DNA of 64,000 nucleotides from an uncultured Dialister sp. (GCA_900547785.1 URIB01000001.1:1-64000), one strand, 5' to 3'. Shown: positions 17,097 through 26,800, counted from the stretch's first letter. Notes: generated from the letters alone by a model not told the origin. Program-made: numbers and translations.

Positions 17097-18050
17097 TTAC
17101 AATGTCAAAGCTCTGGCAAAATGTTCTTTGAGGACACGGATGGAGGCATGAAATTCTTTCATTTCTTCTTCGGTCAGGCGGATTTCGATGATGTCTTCCA
17201 CGCCGTCTTTACCTATTTTCACGGGTACGGATGCGAAGCTGTCTTTGATTCCGTAGGGGCCGTCGAGGTAAACGGAACAGGGGAGAATTTTATGCTCATT
17301 GTGATAGATGGCACGGACCAGTTCCGCTGTCGCAGAGGTGACGCCGAATTCGGTGCAGCCTTTGGTTGTGTTTTCTATATATCCTTCTTTATGGACTTTT
17401 TCCAAAATGGCTGCTTTGTCGTCCATGCGGTAACGTTCCGGCTTTTCCGTGAGAAGTTGTTCTACCGGTTTTCCTGCGACAAGGACATGGCTCCAGGGAA
17501 TCATGGAGCTGTCTCCGTGTTCACCGAGGAGATAGGCTGTAAGGGAACGGCGGTTGACTTTCAGCTGGGTGGACAGCTGCATTTGCAGGCGGGCGGAGTC
17601 GAGAGCCGTACCCGAACCGATGATTTTTTCTTTCGGCCAGTCCAATTTGTATTGAAGATATTCGGCGATAATATCGCAGGGGTTGGAAATCGAAATAATA
17701 ATTCCGTCGAAACCGGAGTTTTGAATGAGGGGAATCAATTCTTTTGTGGTTTCAATGGCACCGTCCATCATGTCCAGTCTTGTCTGCCCGGGAAGACGGG
17801 GCTTTCCGGACGCATTGATCATAATATCCGCATCTTTCATATCCGCTATCGTTCCCGCATAGGCTTCAAAGTGGTGGGGCTGGTAGCTGACGGCGTCAGA
17901 TAAATCCAAAGCTTCGCCCATAGCCTTGTCGTGATTGATATCGTAGAAAACGACTTCATCTGCTAAACCTTGTACGGCAAATTGCAGTGCCAGGTGAGAA
18001 CCGACATTTCCCGCGCCGATAATTCCTATTTTTCTTGTTTTGATAGCCAT
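17097..18050 (-). CDS. Malate/L-lactate dehydrogenase family protein, probably malate-type
   Basis: NAD-dependent 2-hydroxyacid dehydrogenase of 317 residues. The Rossmann motif is GIIGAGNVGSHL, an Asp follows in VVFYDIN (NAD preference), and the catalytic His lies in GEHGDSS. In the substrate loop KPRLPGQTR, the residue that is Gln (position 102, classical numbering) in lactate dehydrogenases is Arg85; Arg at this place marks oxaloacetate/malate use. I therefore lean to malate dehydrogenase, fitting a succinate-propionate metabolism, although the rest of the loop reads more like lactate dehydrogenase. The ATG at 18050 has GGAGG upstream. Flanks give no operon clue. Confidence 0.75.
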   Translation of the reverse strand: MAIKTRKIGIIGAGNVGSHLALQFAVQGLADEVVFYDINHDKAMGEALDLSDAVSYQPHHFEAYAGTIADMKDADIMINASGKPRLPGQTRLDMMDGAIETTKELIPLIQNSGFDGIIISISNPCDIIAEYLQYKLDWPKEKIIGSGTALDSARLQMQLSTQLKVNRRSLTAYLLGEHGDSSMIPWSHVLVAGKPVEQLLTEKPERYRMDDKAAILEKVHKEGYIENTTKGCTEFGVTSATAELVRAIYHNEHKILPCSVYLDGPYGIKDSFASVPVKIGKDGVEDIIEIRLTEEEMKEFHASIRVLKEHFARALTL

Positions 18051-18468
18051 TGATGACCTCCGTATTGTAATCAGAAAATAAATTCGATAAAAGAAATAAA
18101 AATCATGTTGCAATGATTGCTCCCATTATACTACTCCTGCGATGAATAGGCTATTTGCTCCGGCAAAAGTAAAATGAACAATATGACAGTTGTAAAACAC
18201 AAAATATTTCTCGTCATTCTATACAAAAAAAGCATGAAGAAAAAAGTTTTGAGAAATAAAATGCATGCATGCGTTATTTCTTGTGGCTTATTAAGCGGCA
18301 GAAAAAGTTATAGCATGCACATTAGTTGGTCTAAGGAGTATGCTGCTTGAACAGGGAAGAGATTAAATATATAATATTAAGAACAGTGAGAGAGGCAGTA
18401 AATCAGCTCACTATAAGAGCGCGGTGCAGCAGAATGCACGCCGCATGTTGTCTAAAGGAGGAATGGTC
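18051..18468. other. Intergenic region between divergent dehydrogenase genes
   Basis: About 420 bases with no gene. It holds the adh promoter near its right end, a spaced inverted repeat ATTTCTC ... GAGAAAT (about 18208 and 18250), and self-complementary ATGCATGCAT near 18262. These could be regulatory sites for the long adh leader, but I see no recognised motif. Confidence 0.4.
18347..18375 (+). promoter_or_regulatory. Promoter of the alcohol dehydrogenase gene
   Basis: TTGAAC at 18347-18352 and TATAAT at 18370-18375 with a 17-base spacer. The start codon follows about 90 bases downstream, leaving a leader that ends in the ribosome-binding site AAAGGAGG. Confidence 0.75.
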
Positions 18469-19530
18469 ATGAAGGGTTATGCAATGCTGAAAATCGGTGA
18501 AGTGGGCTGGGTGGAAAAAGAGAGACCCGCTTGCGGACCTATGGATGCGATTTGTAAGCCGCTGGCGATTGCCATTTGTACATCTGATGTGCATACCGTA
18601 TGGGAAGGCGCTGTCGGTGAAAGACATGAAATGATTCTTGGGCACGAATGCTGTGCGGAAGTGGTGGAAGTCGGAGATCAGGTCAAAGATTTTAAACCGG
18701 GTGACAGAGTGCTCGTTCCGGCCATCACACCGGACTGGAATTCTTTGGAAGCGCAGGCAGGATATTCCATGCATTCCGGCGGCATGTTGGCAGGTTGGAA
18801 ATTCTCCAATTTCAAGGACGGAGTGTTTGCCGAATATTTCCATGTCAATGATGCGGACGGCAATCTCGCTCTTTTGCCGGAAGGAATGAATGTTGTCGAT
18901 GCGTGCATGCTTTCCGATATGGTGCCGACCGGATTCCACGGCGTTGAATTGGCGGATGTACAGTTTGGCGATACTGTTCTGGTTATCGGTATCGGACCGG
19001 TAGGATTGATGGCGGTAGCAGGTACGAACCTGAGAGGGGCAGCACGTATCATTGCGGTAGGAAGCCGTCCCGTCTGTGTGGAAGCAGCCAAGAAATATGG
19101 CGCTACCGATTTCATTAATTATAAAGACGGCTCTATTGAAGAGCAGGTGATGAAACTGACAAACGGTAAAGGCGTGGATAAAGTCGTTATTGCCGGCGGT
19201 ACGGTCGATACTTTTGCATCTGCCGTTAAATCACTGAAACCGGGTGGAAAAATCGGTTCCGTCAACTATTTGGGATGCGGCGACACCATCAATATTCCCC
19301 GTGTGGAATGGGGCGTAGGTATGGGCCATAAAGCCATCTGCGGCGGACTTATGCCCGGCGGAAGACTCCGCATGGAAAAACTCGGGGCGCTGGTGGCGTC
19401 AGGAAAACTGGACGTAAGTATTATGGCTACGCATGTCTTTGAAGGATGGGACAGCATTCCGGAAGCGTTGCAGATTATGAAAGAGAAACCGAAAGACGTG
19501 ATTAAACCTGTCATTGTTCTTGAAAAATAA
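18469..19530 (+). CDS. adh: NADP-dependent secondary alcohol dehydrogenase
   Basis: Zinc medium-chain dehydrogenase of the Thermoanaerobacter brockii / Clostridium beijerinckii type, interconverting secondary alcohols and ketones such as isopropanol and acetone. With the start at 18469 (AAAGGAGG six bases upstream) the numbering matches the family exactly: zinc ligands Cys37, His59, Glu60 and Asp150, and the NADP-selecting Gly198-Ser199-Arg200. The long shared stretch HSGGMLAGWKFSN is also present. 353 residues, full length. A reading from 18424 lacks a ribosome-binding site. It is monocistronic with its own promoter and terminator. The physiological substrate here may differ from isopropanol. 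Confidence 0.94.
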   Translation: MKGYAMLKIGEVGWVEKERPACGPMDAICKPLAIAICTSDVHTVWEGAVGERHEMILGHECCAEVVEVGDQVKDFKPGDRVLVPAITPDWNSLEAQAGYSMHSGGMLAGWKFSNFKDGVFAEYFHVNDADGNLALLPEGMNVVDACMLSDMVPTGFHGVELADVQFGDTVLVIGIGPVGLMAVAGTNLRGAARIIAVGSRPVCVEAAKKYGATDFINYKDGSIEEQVMKLTNGKGVDKVVIAGGTVDTFASAVKSLKPGGKIGSVNYLGCGDTINIPRVEWGVGMGHKAICGGLMPGGRLRMEKLGALVASGKLDVSIMATHVFEGWDSIPEALQIMKEKPKDVIKPVIVLEK

Positions 19531-19540
19531 ATTATCTTTT

Positions 19541-19582
19541 AAAAAACGGTACAGCTTTGTGAATCGGCTGTACCGTTTTTGT
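19541..19582 (+). terminator. Terminator of adh
   Basis: AAACGGTACAGC pairs with GCTGTACCGTTT around an 11-base loop, followed by T residues. Confidence 0.88.
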
Positions 19583-19668
19583 ATGGTTTTGCATAAGATA
19601 AATTCCATAGAGTACTTGCGTATTTTTTGAATATATAATAAAGTAGTTTGGGGATAGAAAATAGAAAC

Positions 19669-19697
19669 GGCAAGGCAAATTTTTTATGCCTTGTTTT
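19669..19697 (+). promoter_or_regulatory. Leader hairpin before the ferric ABC operon (possible attenuator)
   Basis: CAAGGCA (19671-19677) pairs with TGCCTTG (19687-19693), followed by a T-rich stretch. It sits about 35 bases after a TATAAT at 19634-19639 and before the probable TTG start. The ATG at 19686 lies inside the hairpin. The form is that of a weak intrinsic terminator in a leader; regulation is inferred. Confidence 0.45.
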
Positions 19698-19733
19698 GTG
19701 TTTTCCCATTCAAAAGATATAGAGGGATATAAA

Positions 19734-21413
19734 TTGGAAAAGCTGAAAGCCTATGTCGATGAGCAAATCCGGGTGACAAAAAATACATGCCGGGATCCCG
19801 TGATTGCCGCGGTCATTCTGATGATGATTATATTATTGTTTACTTTTGCGGTATGGCCGCTTCTTGAAATAGTGAAACAGAGCTTGGTAGATACGCAGGG
19901 AAATTTCAGTTTTCAGGCTTATGTCAATGTATTTACCATGTCGGAAACGTATAAGGCTTTGCGCAATACGATCATGCTTGCCGTGATTGTCGGTGTGCTG
20001 GCTACGGTAATCGGCTTTTTATTTGCTTACTGTACTTCTCATTTGGCAATCAAAGGGAAAAAACTGTTTAATATGATGGCGATGATGCCCATGGTATCTC
20101 CGCCGTTTTCCGTGGCGCTTTCCATCATTATGCTTTTCGGAAGCCGCGGATTGATTACGTATAATCTTTTAGGCTGGACAAATACAAATATTTACGGTCT
20201 GAAAGGTTTAATTTTTGTGCAGACAATTTCCTTTTTCCCGATTGCATTTTTACTCCTTGCCGGTATGCTTCGTTCCATAGATGCATCCATTGAAGATGCC
20301 GCCAGGGATTTGGGGTCTTCCAAATGGAGGACGTTCCGGACAATTACAGTTCCGCTGGTACGTCCGGGTATAGCGAATGCTTTCCTTCTTGTTTTTATCA
20401 AGTCAGTTGCGGATTTTGCCAACCCGATGGCGATTGGCGGTAATTTTTCCACCTTGGCTACACAGGTGTATTTGCAGGCAATCGGCAGCTATGATATACA
20501 GGGCGGGGCGGCGATTGCCGTGATTCTTCTTGATATTGCGATGATTCTTTTTGTCATTTCCAAATACTGGGTAGAAAAGAAAACATATATTACAGTGCTG
20601 GGAAAATCATCGCGGGAACGGACAATGATCAAAGACCCGGGAATTGTGATCCCCGTAGCGGGATTCTGTTTCCTGATTACGGCGATTGTTATTTCCATTT
20701 ATGTATTGATTCCCGTAGCCTCTTTTATCAAAATGTGGGGCGTTGATTATTCGTGGACACTGGAGCATTACAGGTATGCTTTATCGGTAGGGCATAATGC
20801 CATCAAAGACACTACTCTTCTTGCAATCATTGCGACTCCGATTTCCGGTATTTTGGGAATGATTGTAGCCTATCTGGTGGTCCGTAAAAAGTTTATCGGC
20901 CGCGGGTTTATCAATTTTGCTTCCCTTTTAAGTATTGCTGTGCCGGGGACGGTTATCGGCATCGGTTATATTCTGACCTTTAATGAATATCCTCTCCAGC
21001 TTACGGGGACGGCTATGATTCTTATAGCGGCGTTCATTATCCGATCTCTTCCTATAGGAATCCGTGCGGGGGTATCCAGTCTCCAGCAGATTGATCCCGG
21101 CATTGAAGAGGCGGCTGCCGACCTGGGATCCGGAGCCGGTCGTGTTTTTACAACGGTGACATTACCGCTCATCAAAGACGCGTTTTTTGGCGGGCTGGTA
21201 TATTCCTTTATCAGAAGTATGACGAGTATCAGCGCTGTGATATTTCTTGTGTCGGCGAAATACAGTCTTTTGACCGTACTGGTTCTTGATCAGGTAGAAG
21301 ACAACAGATTCGGTGTCGCTTCCGCTTTTTCAACAATACTTATTGTTATCGTATATGCGGCCATTTTTATGATTCAAAGATTGGTCGGCAAATTCGGTTC
21401 TCAACGAATTTAA
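19734..21413 (+). CDS. Ferric-type ABC transporter permease (FbpB-like, double-length)
   Basis: Inner-membrane permease with two homologous halves, each with about six helices and an EAA loop: SIEDAARDLGSSKWRTFRTI in the first half, GIEEAAADLGSGAGRVFTTV in the second. This fused layout is typical of FbpB/AfuB-type importers of ferric iron and related solutes. I prefer the TTG at 19734, preceded by AGAGGG at eight bases, over the ATG at 19686, which sits in a hairpin without a ribosome-binding site. About 559 residues. The ATPase follows after 13 bases and the binding protein after that. Confidence 0.88.
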   Translation: MEKLKAYVDEQIRVTKNTCRDPVIAAVILMMIILLFTFAVWPLLEIVKQSLVDTQGNFSFQAYVNVFTMSETYKALRNTIMLAVIVGVLATVIGFLFAYCTSHLAIKGKKLFNMMAMMPMVSPPFSVALSIIMLFGSRGLITYNLLGWTNTNIYGLKGLIFVQTISFFPIAFLLLAGMLRSIDASIEDAARDLGSSKWRTFRTITVPLVRPGIANAFLLVFIKSVADFANPMAIGGNFSTLATQVYLQAIGSYDIQGGAAIAVILLDIAMILFVISKYWVEKKTYITVLGKSSRERTMIKDPGIVIPVAGFCFLITAIVISIYVLIPVASFIKMWGVDYSWTLEHYRYALSVGHNAIKDTTLLAIIATPISGILGMIVAYLVVRKKFIGRGFINFASLLSIAVPGTVIGIGYILTFNEYPLQLTGTAMILIAAFIIRSLPIGIRAGVSSLQQIDPGIEEAAADLGSGAGRVFTTVTLPLIKDAFFGGLVYSFIRSMTSISAVIFLVSAKYSLLTVLVLDQVEDNRFGVASAFSTILIVIVYAAIFMIQRLVGKFGSQRI

Positions 21414-21426
21414 ATAGAGGTGCATC

Positions 21427-22515
21427 ATGGCAAAACAGGCAAGTATCCAATTGAAAAATTTAACGAAAGAATATGTATCACCGGGAGGAACAACGAAGTT
21501 CCTTGCGGTTGATCATATCAATGTAAATATTAAAAGCGGCGACTTTGTGACGCTTCTCGGCCCCTCAGGGTGCGGCAAGACAACAACATTGCGCATGATT
21601 GCAGGCTTTGAATCCATTTCAGACGGAGAAATTCTGCTTGACGGGGTGTGCATTAACAACATGACGCCGGATAAAAGAGATTCCGCCATGGTTTTCCAGA
21701 GCTATGCCTTATTTCCTCATTATGACGTGTTTGATAATGTGGCTTATGGCTTAGTCAATAAAAAAATGGATAAAAAAACGATTCATGACAAGGTCATGGA
21801 AATGGTAGAGCTTGTAGGACTTCAAGGCATGGAGCACCGCATGCCGAACCAGCTGTCCGGGGGACAGCAGCAGCGTGTAGCCCTTGCCCGTGCACTTGTT
21901 ATGGAACCGGCGGTCTTGCTGTTTGATGAACCTCTTTCCAATCTGGATGCAAAGCTTCGTGTCTATATGCGTAAGGAAATCCGTAAAATACAGAGAAGAA
22001 TTGGTCTGACGAGTATTTATGTCACTCATGACCAGACAGAGGCAATGAGCCTTTCCGATCAGATTATCATTATGAATAAAGGACATATCGAGCAGGTGGG
22101 AACCCCTCATGAAATATACCGGCATCCCCGTTCCCGGTTTGTTGCCGATTTTATAGGGAATGCCAATTTCTTGGAAGCAGAGGTTTGCGAAGTTCCGGCA
22201 GACAGTGAATCCATTAAAGTACGTCTTGTAGGAGAGGTTTTTGAAGTCCGTTATGACGGCGAACCGGTCCGTCCGGGTGACAAGGTACAGGTTGTGCTTC
22301 GTCCCGAATCTATCCGTGTAGGCGATGAGGGGGATATAGAAGCAGAGGTTGTGAACTCAACCTATATGGGAAATGTACAGGAGTATGTTGTCCGCGTAAG
22401 AGATCACGAGCTGGATACGGAGGAATATAATCCGGAAGGAAAACGGATATACGAACCGGGCGAAAAGGTATGGCTGAAATTACAAAAGAATTCTCTCCAG
22501 GCTGTTAAAAGCTGA
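21427..22515 (+). CDS. Ferric-type ABC transporter ATPase (FbpC-like)
   Basis: 362-residue ATPase with Walker A GPSGCGKTT, Q-loop VFQSYALFPH, signature LSGGQQQR, Walker B LLFDEPLSNLD and a C-terminal TOBE-like region (VVLRPESIRVG) characteristic of the MOI/CUT1/FbpC branch. It energises the permease encoded just upstream. The family includes iron, polyamine, sulfate and phosphonate importers; iron is preferred because of the double-length permease and the neighbouring binding protein. Confidence 0.9.
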   Translation: MAKQASIQLKNLTKEYVSPGGTTKFLAVDHINVNIKSGDFVTLLGPSGCGKTTTLRMIAGFESISDGEILLDGVCINNMTPDKRDSAMVFQSYALFPHYDVFDNVAYGLVNKKMDKKTIHDKVMEMVELVGLQGMEHRMPNQLSGGQQQRVALARALVMEPAVLLFDEPLSNLDAKLRVYMRKEIRKIQRRIGLTSIYVTHDQTEAMSLSDQIIIMNKGHIEQVGTPHEIYRHPRSRFVADFIGNANFLEAEVCEVPADSESIKVRLVGEVFEVRYDGEPVRPGDKVQVVLRPESIRVGDEGDIEAEVVNSTYMGNVQEYVVRVRDHELDTEEYNPEGKRIYEPGEKVWLKLQKNSLQAVKS

Positions 22516-22597
22516 GTATACCGGAAGGAACTTAAATGTCGGTAAGGCACGTACATTTGAGAATATATTTTATTTTTTGTGAGTTAAGGAGGACAAC

Positions 22598-23638
22598 ATG
22601 AAGAGTTTTCTGAAAAAGGCGGCAATAGCAGCTGTTGCGGGGGCAATGGTATTCGGTCTTGCCGGCTGCGGTGGAGAAAAGAAGGAAGCTGCAAGCAGTA
22701 AAAATCCGAAAGAAGTTACCATTTATATGGGCGTTGTCGAACAGTCGGCCAAAGTGATTGCCAGTGAATTTGAAAAAGATACGGGCATTAAAGTAAATTT
22801 CGTCCGTATGAGCGGCGGAGAAACTCTCAGCCGTATCCGGGCAGAAAAAAATAATCCCCAGGCCAGCGTATGGTATGGCGGCAGTGCCGATTCTTTTATT
22901 ATGGCCCAAAAAGAGGGACTTCTGGAAAGCTATAAATCACCGAATGCAGAAAAAATCAAACCGGAATTCAAGGATAAAGACGGATATTGGACAGGCATCT
23001 ATCAGGGCTACTTGGGATTCATTTTGGACGGCCGTTACTTTGATGAACACCACCTGCAGGTACCCAAGTCATGGGATGATTTGTTAAAGCCTGAATTTAC
23101 TGGACAAATCGTTATGGGCAACCCGGGAACCGCTTCTACGGGGTACGTGGTTGTTTCTGCTATTACCCAGAGCAGAGGCGAAGAAAAAGGTATGGAATAT
23201 CTGGCAAAATTAAATAAACAGATTAAGCAGTATACAAAAGCAGGTGCAGCTCCTGCCCGCAGTGCGGCACTGGGAGAAGCAGCCATCGGAATCACTTATC
23301 TCCATAACGGTATCCGTCTGATTAAAGAAGGAAACACCAATGTAAGACTGTCTTTACCGGAAGAAGGAACCGCTTTTGAATTAGGAGCTGTAGCAATTAT
23401 TAAAAATGCACCTGAAATGGAAGCAGCCAAGAAATTTGTGGATTGGTGCCTGACGAAGAAAGCACAGGAAATCGGACAGCACAACAATTCCTACCAGTTC
23501 CTGACAAACCCTGAGGCAAATCCGCCGCAAGAAGCAATGGCATTTAAAGATGCAAAACTGATTCCTTATGATTTCGAATGGTCAGGTGCAAACCGGGCAC
23601 GTCTTTTGGAAGCATGGAATAAAGCTGTCAAAGAATAA
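22598..23638 (+). CDS. Ferric-type ABC transporter substrate-binding lipoprotein (FbpA/AfuA-like)
   Basis: 346-residue lipoprotein with signal and lipobox LAGC. The mature N terminus (EVTIYMGVVEQSAKVIASEF) and internal segments WYGGSADSF and MGNPGTASTGYV match periplasmic binding proteins of the iron(III)/AfuA group. A strong ribosome-binding site (AAGGAGG) follows an 80-base gap after the ATPase. The exact ligand (ferric ion, ferric chelate or phosphonate) cannot be read; the paired Tyr residues used by classical FbpA are not obvious to me. Its stop shares a base with an upstream ATG of the next gene, so readthrough translation is possible. Confidence 0.85.
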   Translation: MKSFLKKAAIAAVAGAMVFGLAGCGGEKKEAASSKNPKEVTIYMGVVEQSAKVIASEFEKDTGIKVNFVRMSGGETLSRIRAEKNNPQASVWYGGSADSFIMAQKEGLLESYKSPNAEKIKPEFKDKDGYWTGIYQGYLGFILDGRYFDEHHLQVPKSWDDLLKPEFTGQIVMGNPGTASTGYVVVSAITQSRGEEKGMEYLAKLNKQIKQYTKAGAAPARSAALGEAAIGITYLHNGIRLIKEGNTNVRLSLPEEGTAFELGAVAIIKNAPEMEAAKKFVDWCLTKKAQEIGQHNNSYQFLTNPEANPPQEAMAFKDAKLIPYDFEWSGANRARLLEAWNKAVKE

Positions 23639-23649
23639 TGGGAGTAACT

Positions 23650-25074
23650 ATGGAAAATTCTGATATCGGATTGATCGGATTGGCGGTCATGGGTGCAAAT
23701 TTGGCGAGAAATTTGGCATCAAAGGGCATCCGTACCGTTGTATATAACCGGACCGGCGAAAAAACAAAAAAGTTTATAAATGAATTTGGTCACGGGGCCT
23801 GTTTATCCGGTGCCATGAATTTAGAAGAATTTGTTTCTGCGCTGAAAAAACCAAGGAAAATTATTTTGATGATCCGCGCAGGAGAATCTGTGGATTATAT
23901 GCTGGGACAGTTGACTCCTTTGCTTGAAAAAGGAGACATCGTCATTGACGGAGGCAATTCGTATTTTGAAGATACCCGCCGTCGCAGCAAAGATATGGAA
24001 AAACTCGGTCTTCATTATGTGGGCATGGGCGTATCCGGCGGAGAGGAGGGGGCTTTACACGGCCCCAGCCTGATGCCGGGAGGAAGCCCTGAGTCTTATA
24101 AGGAACTCCGCCCCATACTCGAGGCTATCGCCGCCAAGGCGGAGGGGGAACCTTGTGTAGATTATATCGGTCCTGACGGAGCAGGCCATTACGTCAAAAC
24201 GGTTCATAACGGCATCGAATATGCAGATATGCAGATGATCAGCGACGTTTATATGGTGATGAAACATCTTTTGAAAATGGCTCCCTCTGAAATGGCAGAG
24301 GTTTGGGATTCATGGAACAAAAGAGAGCTGTCGTCCTATCTCGTTGAAATTACGGCAAATGTACTGCGCAAGAAAGAAGAAAACGGCGGTGCACTGATAG
24401 ACTGCATTCTCGATGTGGCACGTCAAAAAGGCACGGGAAAGTGGACAAGCTTGAGTGCTCTGGATCTCGGTGTTCCCGTTCCGACTATTACGGAAGCGGT
24501 ATTTGCAAGACATATGTCATGCTGTAAAAAAGAACGGCTGTCTCTGGCGGAAAAATATAAAAATCTGAAGCTTGAAAATCCGGTCAAGGATAGAGAAGCC
24601 TTTTTGGAAGATTTATATGCCGCTTTATATGGTGCTAAAATTTGTGCCTATGCCCAGGGATTTAATCTTCTTGCTGCGGCAGGAAATCATTTTAACTGGG
24701 ATTTACATATGGGCCGTATTGCAAAGATATGGAGAAACGGTTGCATTATCAGGGCAGAATTTTTGGATCGTGTCACGGAAAGCTTTGACAGCAACCGGGA
24801 TATGACAAATTTGCTGGAAAGCCCGTATTTTGCGGAAATACTGATTCGTTCCAGAAAAGGCTGGGGACATGTAGTTTCTCTGGCTGTAGAAAACGGCATT
24901 GCCGTTCCTGCTTTAAGTTCGGCACTTGCTTATTTTGATTCCTATCGTACTGCTGTGAGCGGGGCGAATTTGCTTCAAGGCCAGCGAGATTATTTCGGCG
25001 CCCATACTTATGAAAGAGTGGATAAGCCGGGAACTTTTCATACAAATTGGTCCTTGGAATCAAAGGACAGATAA
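23650..25074 (+). CDS. gnd: 6-phosphogluconate dehydrogenase, decarboxylating
   Basis: Oxidises 6-phosphogluconate to ribulose 5-phosphate and CO2 with NADP. The coenzyme motif GLAVMGANLARNLASKG with NRT marks NADP use; the catalytic Lys lies in HYVKTVHNGIEYADMQ; the substrate motif GTGKWTS is intact. About 474 residues, full length. The ATG at 23650 has GGGAG six bases before it; an ATG at 23638 overlapping the upstream stop is less likely. Placement right behind an iron importer is unusual and may reflect transcription only. Confidence 0.94.
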   Translation: MENSDIGLIGLAVMGANLARNLASKGIRTVVYNRTGEKTKKFINEFGHGACLSGAMNLEEFVSALKKPRKIILMIRAGESVDYMLGQLTPLLEKGDIVIDGGNSYFEDTRRRSKDMEKLGLHYVGMGVSGGEEGALHGPSLMPGGSPESYKELRPILEAIAAKAEGEPCVDYIGPDGAGHYVKTVHNGIEYADMQMISDVYMVMKHLLKMAPSEMAEVWDSWNKRELSSYLVEITANVLRKKEENGGALIDCILDVARQKGTGKWTSLSALDLGVPVPTITEAVFARHMSCCKKERLSLAEKYKNLKLENPVKDREAFLEDLYAALYGAKICAYAQGFNLLAAAGNHFNWDLHMGRIAKIWRNGCIIRAEFLDRVTESFDSNRDMTNLLESPYFAEILIRSRKGWGHVVSLAVENGIAVPALSSALAYFDSYRTAVSGANLLQGQRDYFGAHTYERVDKPGTFHTNWSLESKDR

Positions 25075-25091
25075 AAAATTTCAGCATAAGA

Positions 25092-25128
25092 AAACGGTAC
25101 ACCCTCATAAAAAGGGAGTACCGGTTTT
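25092..25128. terminator. Bidirectional terminator between gnd and prfC
   Basis: AAACGGTAC pairs with GTACCGGTTT, with an inner CCCT/AGGG pair, then five T residues. The two genes converge here. Confidence 0.8.
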
Positions 25129-26736
25129 TCAGTTGCCTTCCAATCGGGAGACGCCCAGTGGGGGTGACTCGAGGAATTTGACATTTTGATTTCGTTCGGC
25201 CAGCCAGCCGGCCTGCCATGTATTGGGGAGAAGATAGACGGGACGCTCTCTTCTGTCATAAACGACCATTGCATTATCAATGCCTGTTAATTCTTCCGGA
25301 GGAATGTCGCCTTCCGTCCAGCGGGCACAGGTATAACCTATAGTTTCTATACTGATAGTGACATTATATTCATTTTCCAGTCTGTATTTCATGACTTCCA
25401 ACTGTAATTGACCGACCGCACCGATGATGAATGATTCCATGCGGTAAGGCTGTTTGTAGACCTGAATCGCTCCTTCTTGTGCCAGTTGGGCGACACCGTT
25501 CAGAAACTGCTTTCGCTTCATGCTGCTGTCAGGAGAAATGCGGGCAAATATTTCCGGCGGGAATACGGGAAAATCAATAAAGGTGACGGGATGTTTCTTT
25601 TCACAAACCGTATCTCCCACACCCAACTCACCGGTATCAAAAATACCGATAATATCTCCCGGGTAAGCTTTTTCCACGGTTTGCCGTTCCGTAGCTAAAA
25701 ATTGCTGCGGTTGTGACAGGCGGATCATTTTTCCGCTTTGTCTGTGCAGAACGGACGCGCCTTTTTCAAATAAACCGGAGCAGATGCGGAGAAAGGCAAT
25801 CCGGTCATGATGTTTGGGATCCATGTTGGCCTGGATTTTAAATACGAAAGCGGAAAAATCGGGAGACGCGGGGGCAACAGTACCCTCCAGTGTTTCTCTT
25901 TCTTCCGGCGGGGGTGCCAGTTCCAAATATTTTTCAAGAAAAGTTTGTACACCGAAGTTTGTCATGGCGGATCCGAAAAACAGGGGCGTCAATTCGCCTT
26001 TTTCCACTTTTTCTTTATCAAAAGGATCCCCCGCTTCTTCAAGGAGTTCCAAATCATCTTTGAGAGATTGTATGATTTCCGGTGACAACTGGGAAACGAT
26101 AGCCGGGTCATTTATTTTGCCTGAAATGACTTCCAGCTTTTTCACGCCGTGGGCATTGTCTTTGATGAAAAGATGGCAGATGTCTTTTTCACGGTCATAG
26201 ATGCCCGTATAGTCGCCGTTGATTCCGACAGGCCAGTTCATCGGGCATGAACGGATTCCTAAAACATCTTCAATATCCGCCATTAAATCAAAGGGATTTT
26301 TTCCGAAGTGGTCAATTTTATTAATAAAAGTGAAAATGGGAATGCCCCGGTCGGAGCAGACTTTAAAAAGTTTCTGTGTCTGCGCTTCTACGCCTTTGGC
26401 AACGTCAATCACCATGACGGCGCTGTCGACCGCCATGAGTGTCCTGTATGTGTCTTCCGAGAAATCGGCGTGCCCGGGCGTGTCCAAAATGTTGATACGA
26501 CAACCGTTGTAGTCAAATTGAAGAACCGAGCTGGTGACGGAAATGCCGCGCTGTTTTTCGATTTCCATCCAGTCCGAAACGGCATAACGGGATGTTTTTC
26601 TCGCTTTGACAGAACCTGCCAGATGAATGGCTCCTCCATAGAGCAGAAGCTTTTCCGTCAGTGTTGTTTTTCCGGCGTCCGGGTGGGAAATAATGGCGAA
26701 AGTTCGCCGTCTTTGTATTTCTTCTAAATCAGTCAT
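25129..26736 (-). CDS. prfC: Peptide chain release factor 3
   Basis: Translational GTPase that recycles release factors 1 and 2 from the ribosome after peptide release. G1 SHPDAGKTT, switch RGISVTSS, G3 DTPGHADFSED and G4 FINKID are intact; domain II and the RF3-specific C-terminal region follow. About 535 residues, normal for RF3. The ATG at 26736 has GAGGTG upstream; an earlier in-frame start at 26748 lacks one. The gene stands alone. Confidence 0.95.
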   Translation of the reverse strand: MTDLEEIQRRRTFAIISHPDAGKTTLTEKLLLYGGAIHLAGSVKARKTSRYAVSDWMEIEKQRGISVTSSVLQFDYNGCRINILDTPGHADFSEDTYRTLMAVDSAVMVIDVAKGVEAQTQKLFKVCSDRGIPIFTFINKIDHFGKNPFDLMADIEDVLGIRSCPMNWPVGINGDYTGIYDREKDICHLFIKDNAHGVKKLEVISGKINDPAIVSQLSPEIIQSLKDDLELLEEAGDPFDKEKVEKGELTPLFFGSAMTNFGVQTFLEKYLELAPPPEERETLEGTVAPASPDFSAFVFKIQANMDPKHHDRIAFLRICSGLFEKGASVLHRQSGKMIRLSQPQQFLATERQTVEKAYPGDIIGIFDTGELGVGDTVCEKKHPVTFIDFPVFPPEIFARISPDSSMKRKQFLNGVAQLAQEGAIQVYKQPYRMESFIIGAVGQLQLEVMKYRLENEYNVTISIETIGYTCARWTEGDIPPEELTGIDNAMVVYDRRERPVYLLPNTWQAGWLAERNQNVKFLESPPLGVSRLEGN

Positions 26737-26800
26737 GATACACCTCAATTATGAAATCTCATTTATTATACAGGAAAAATAATAGAGAGGCTATGTAAAA

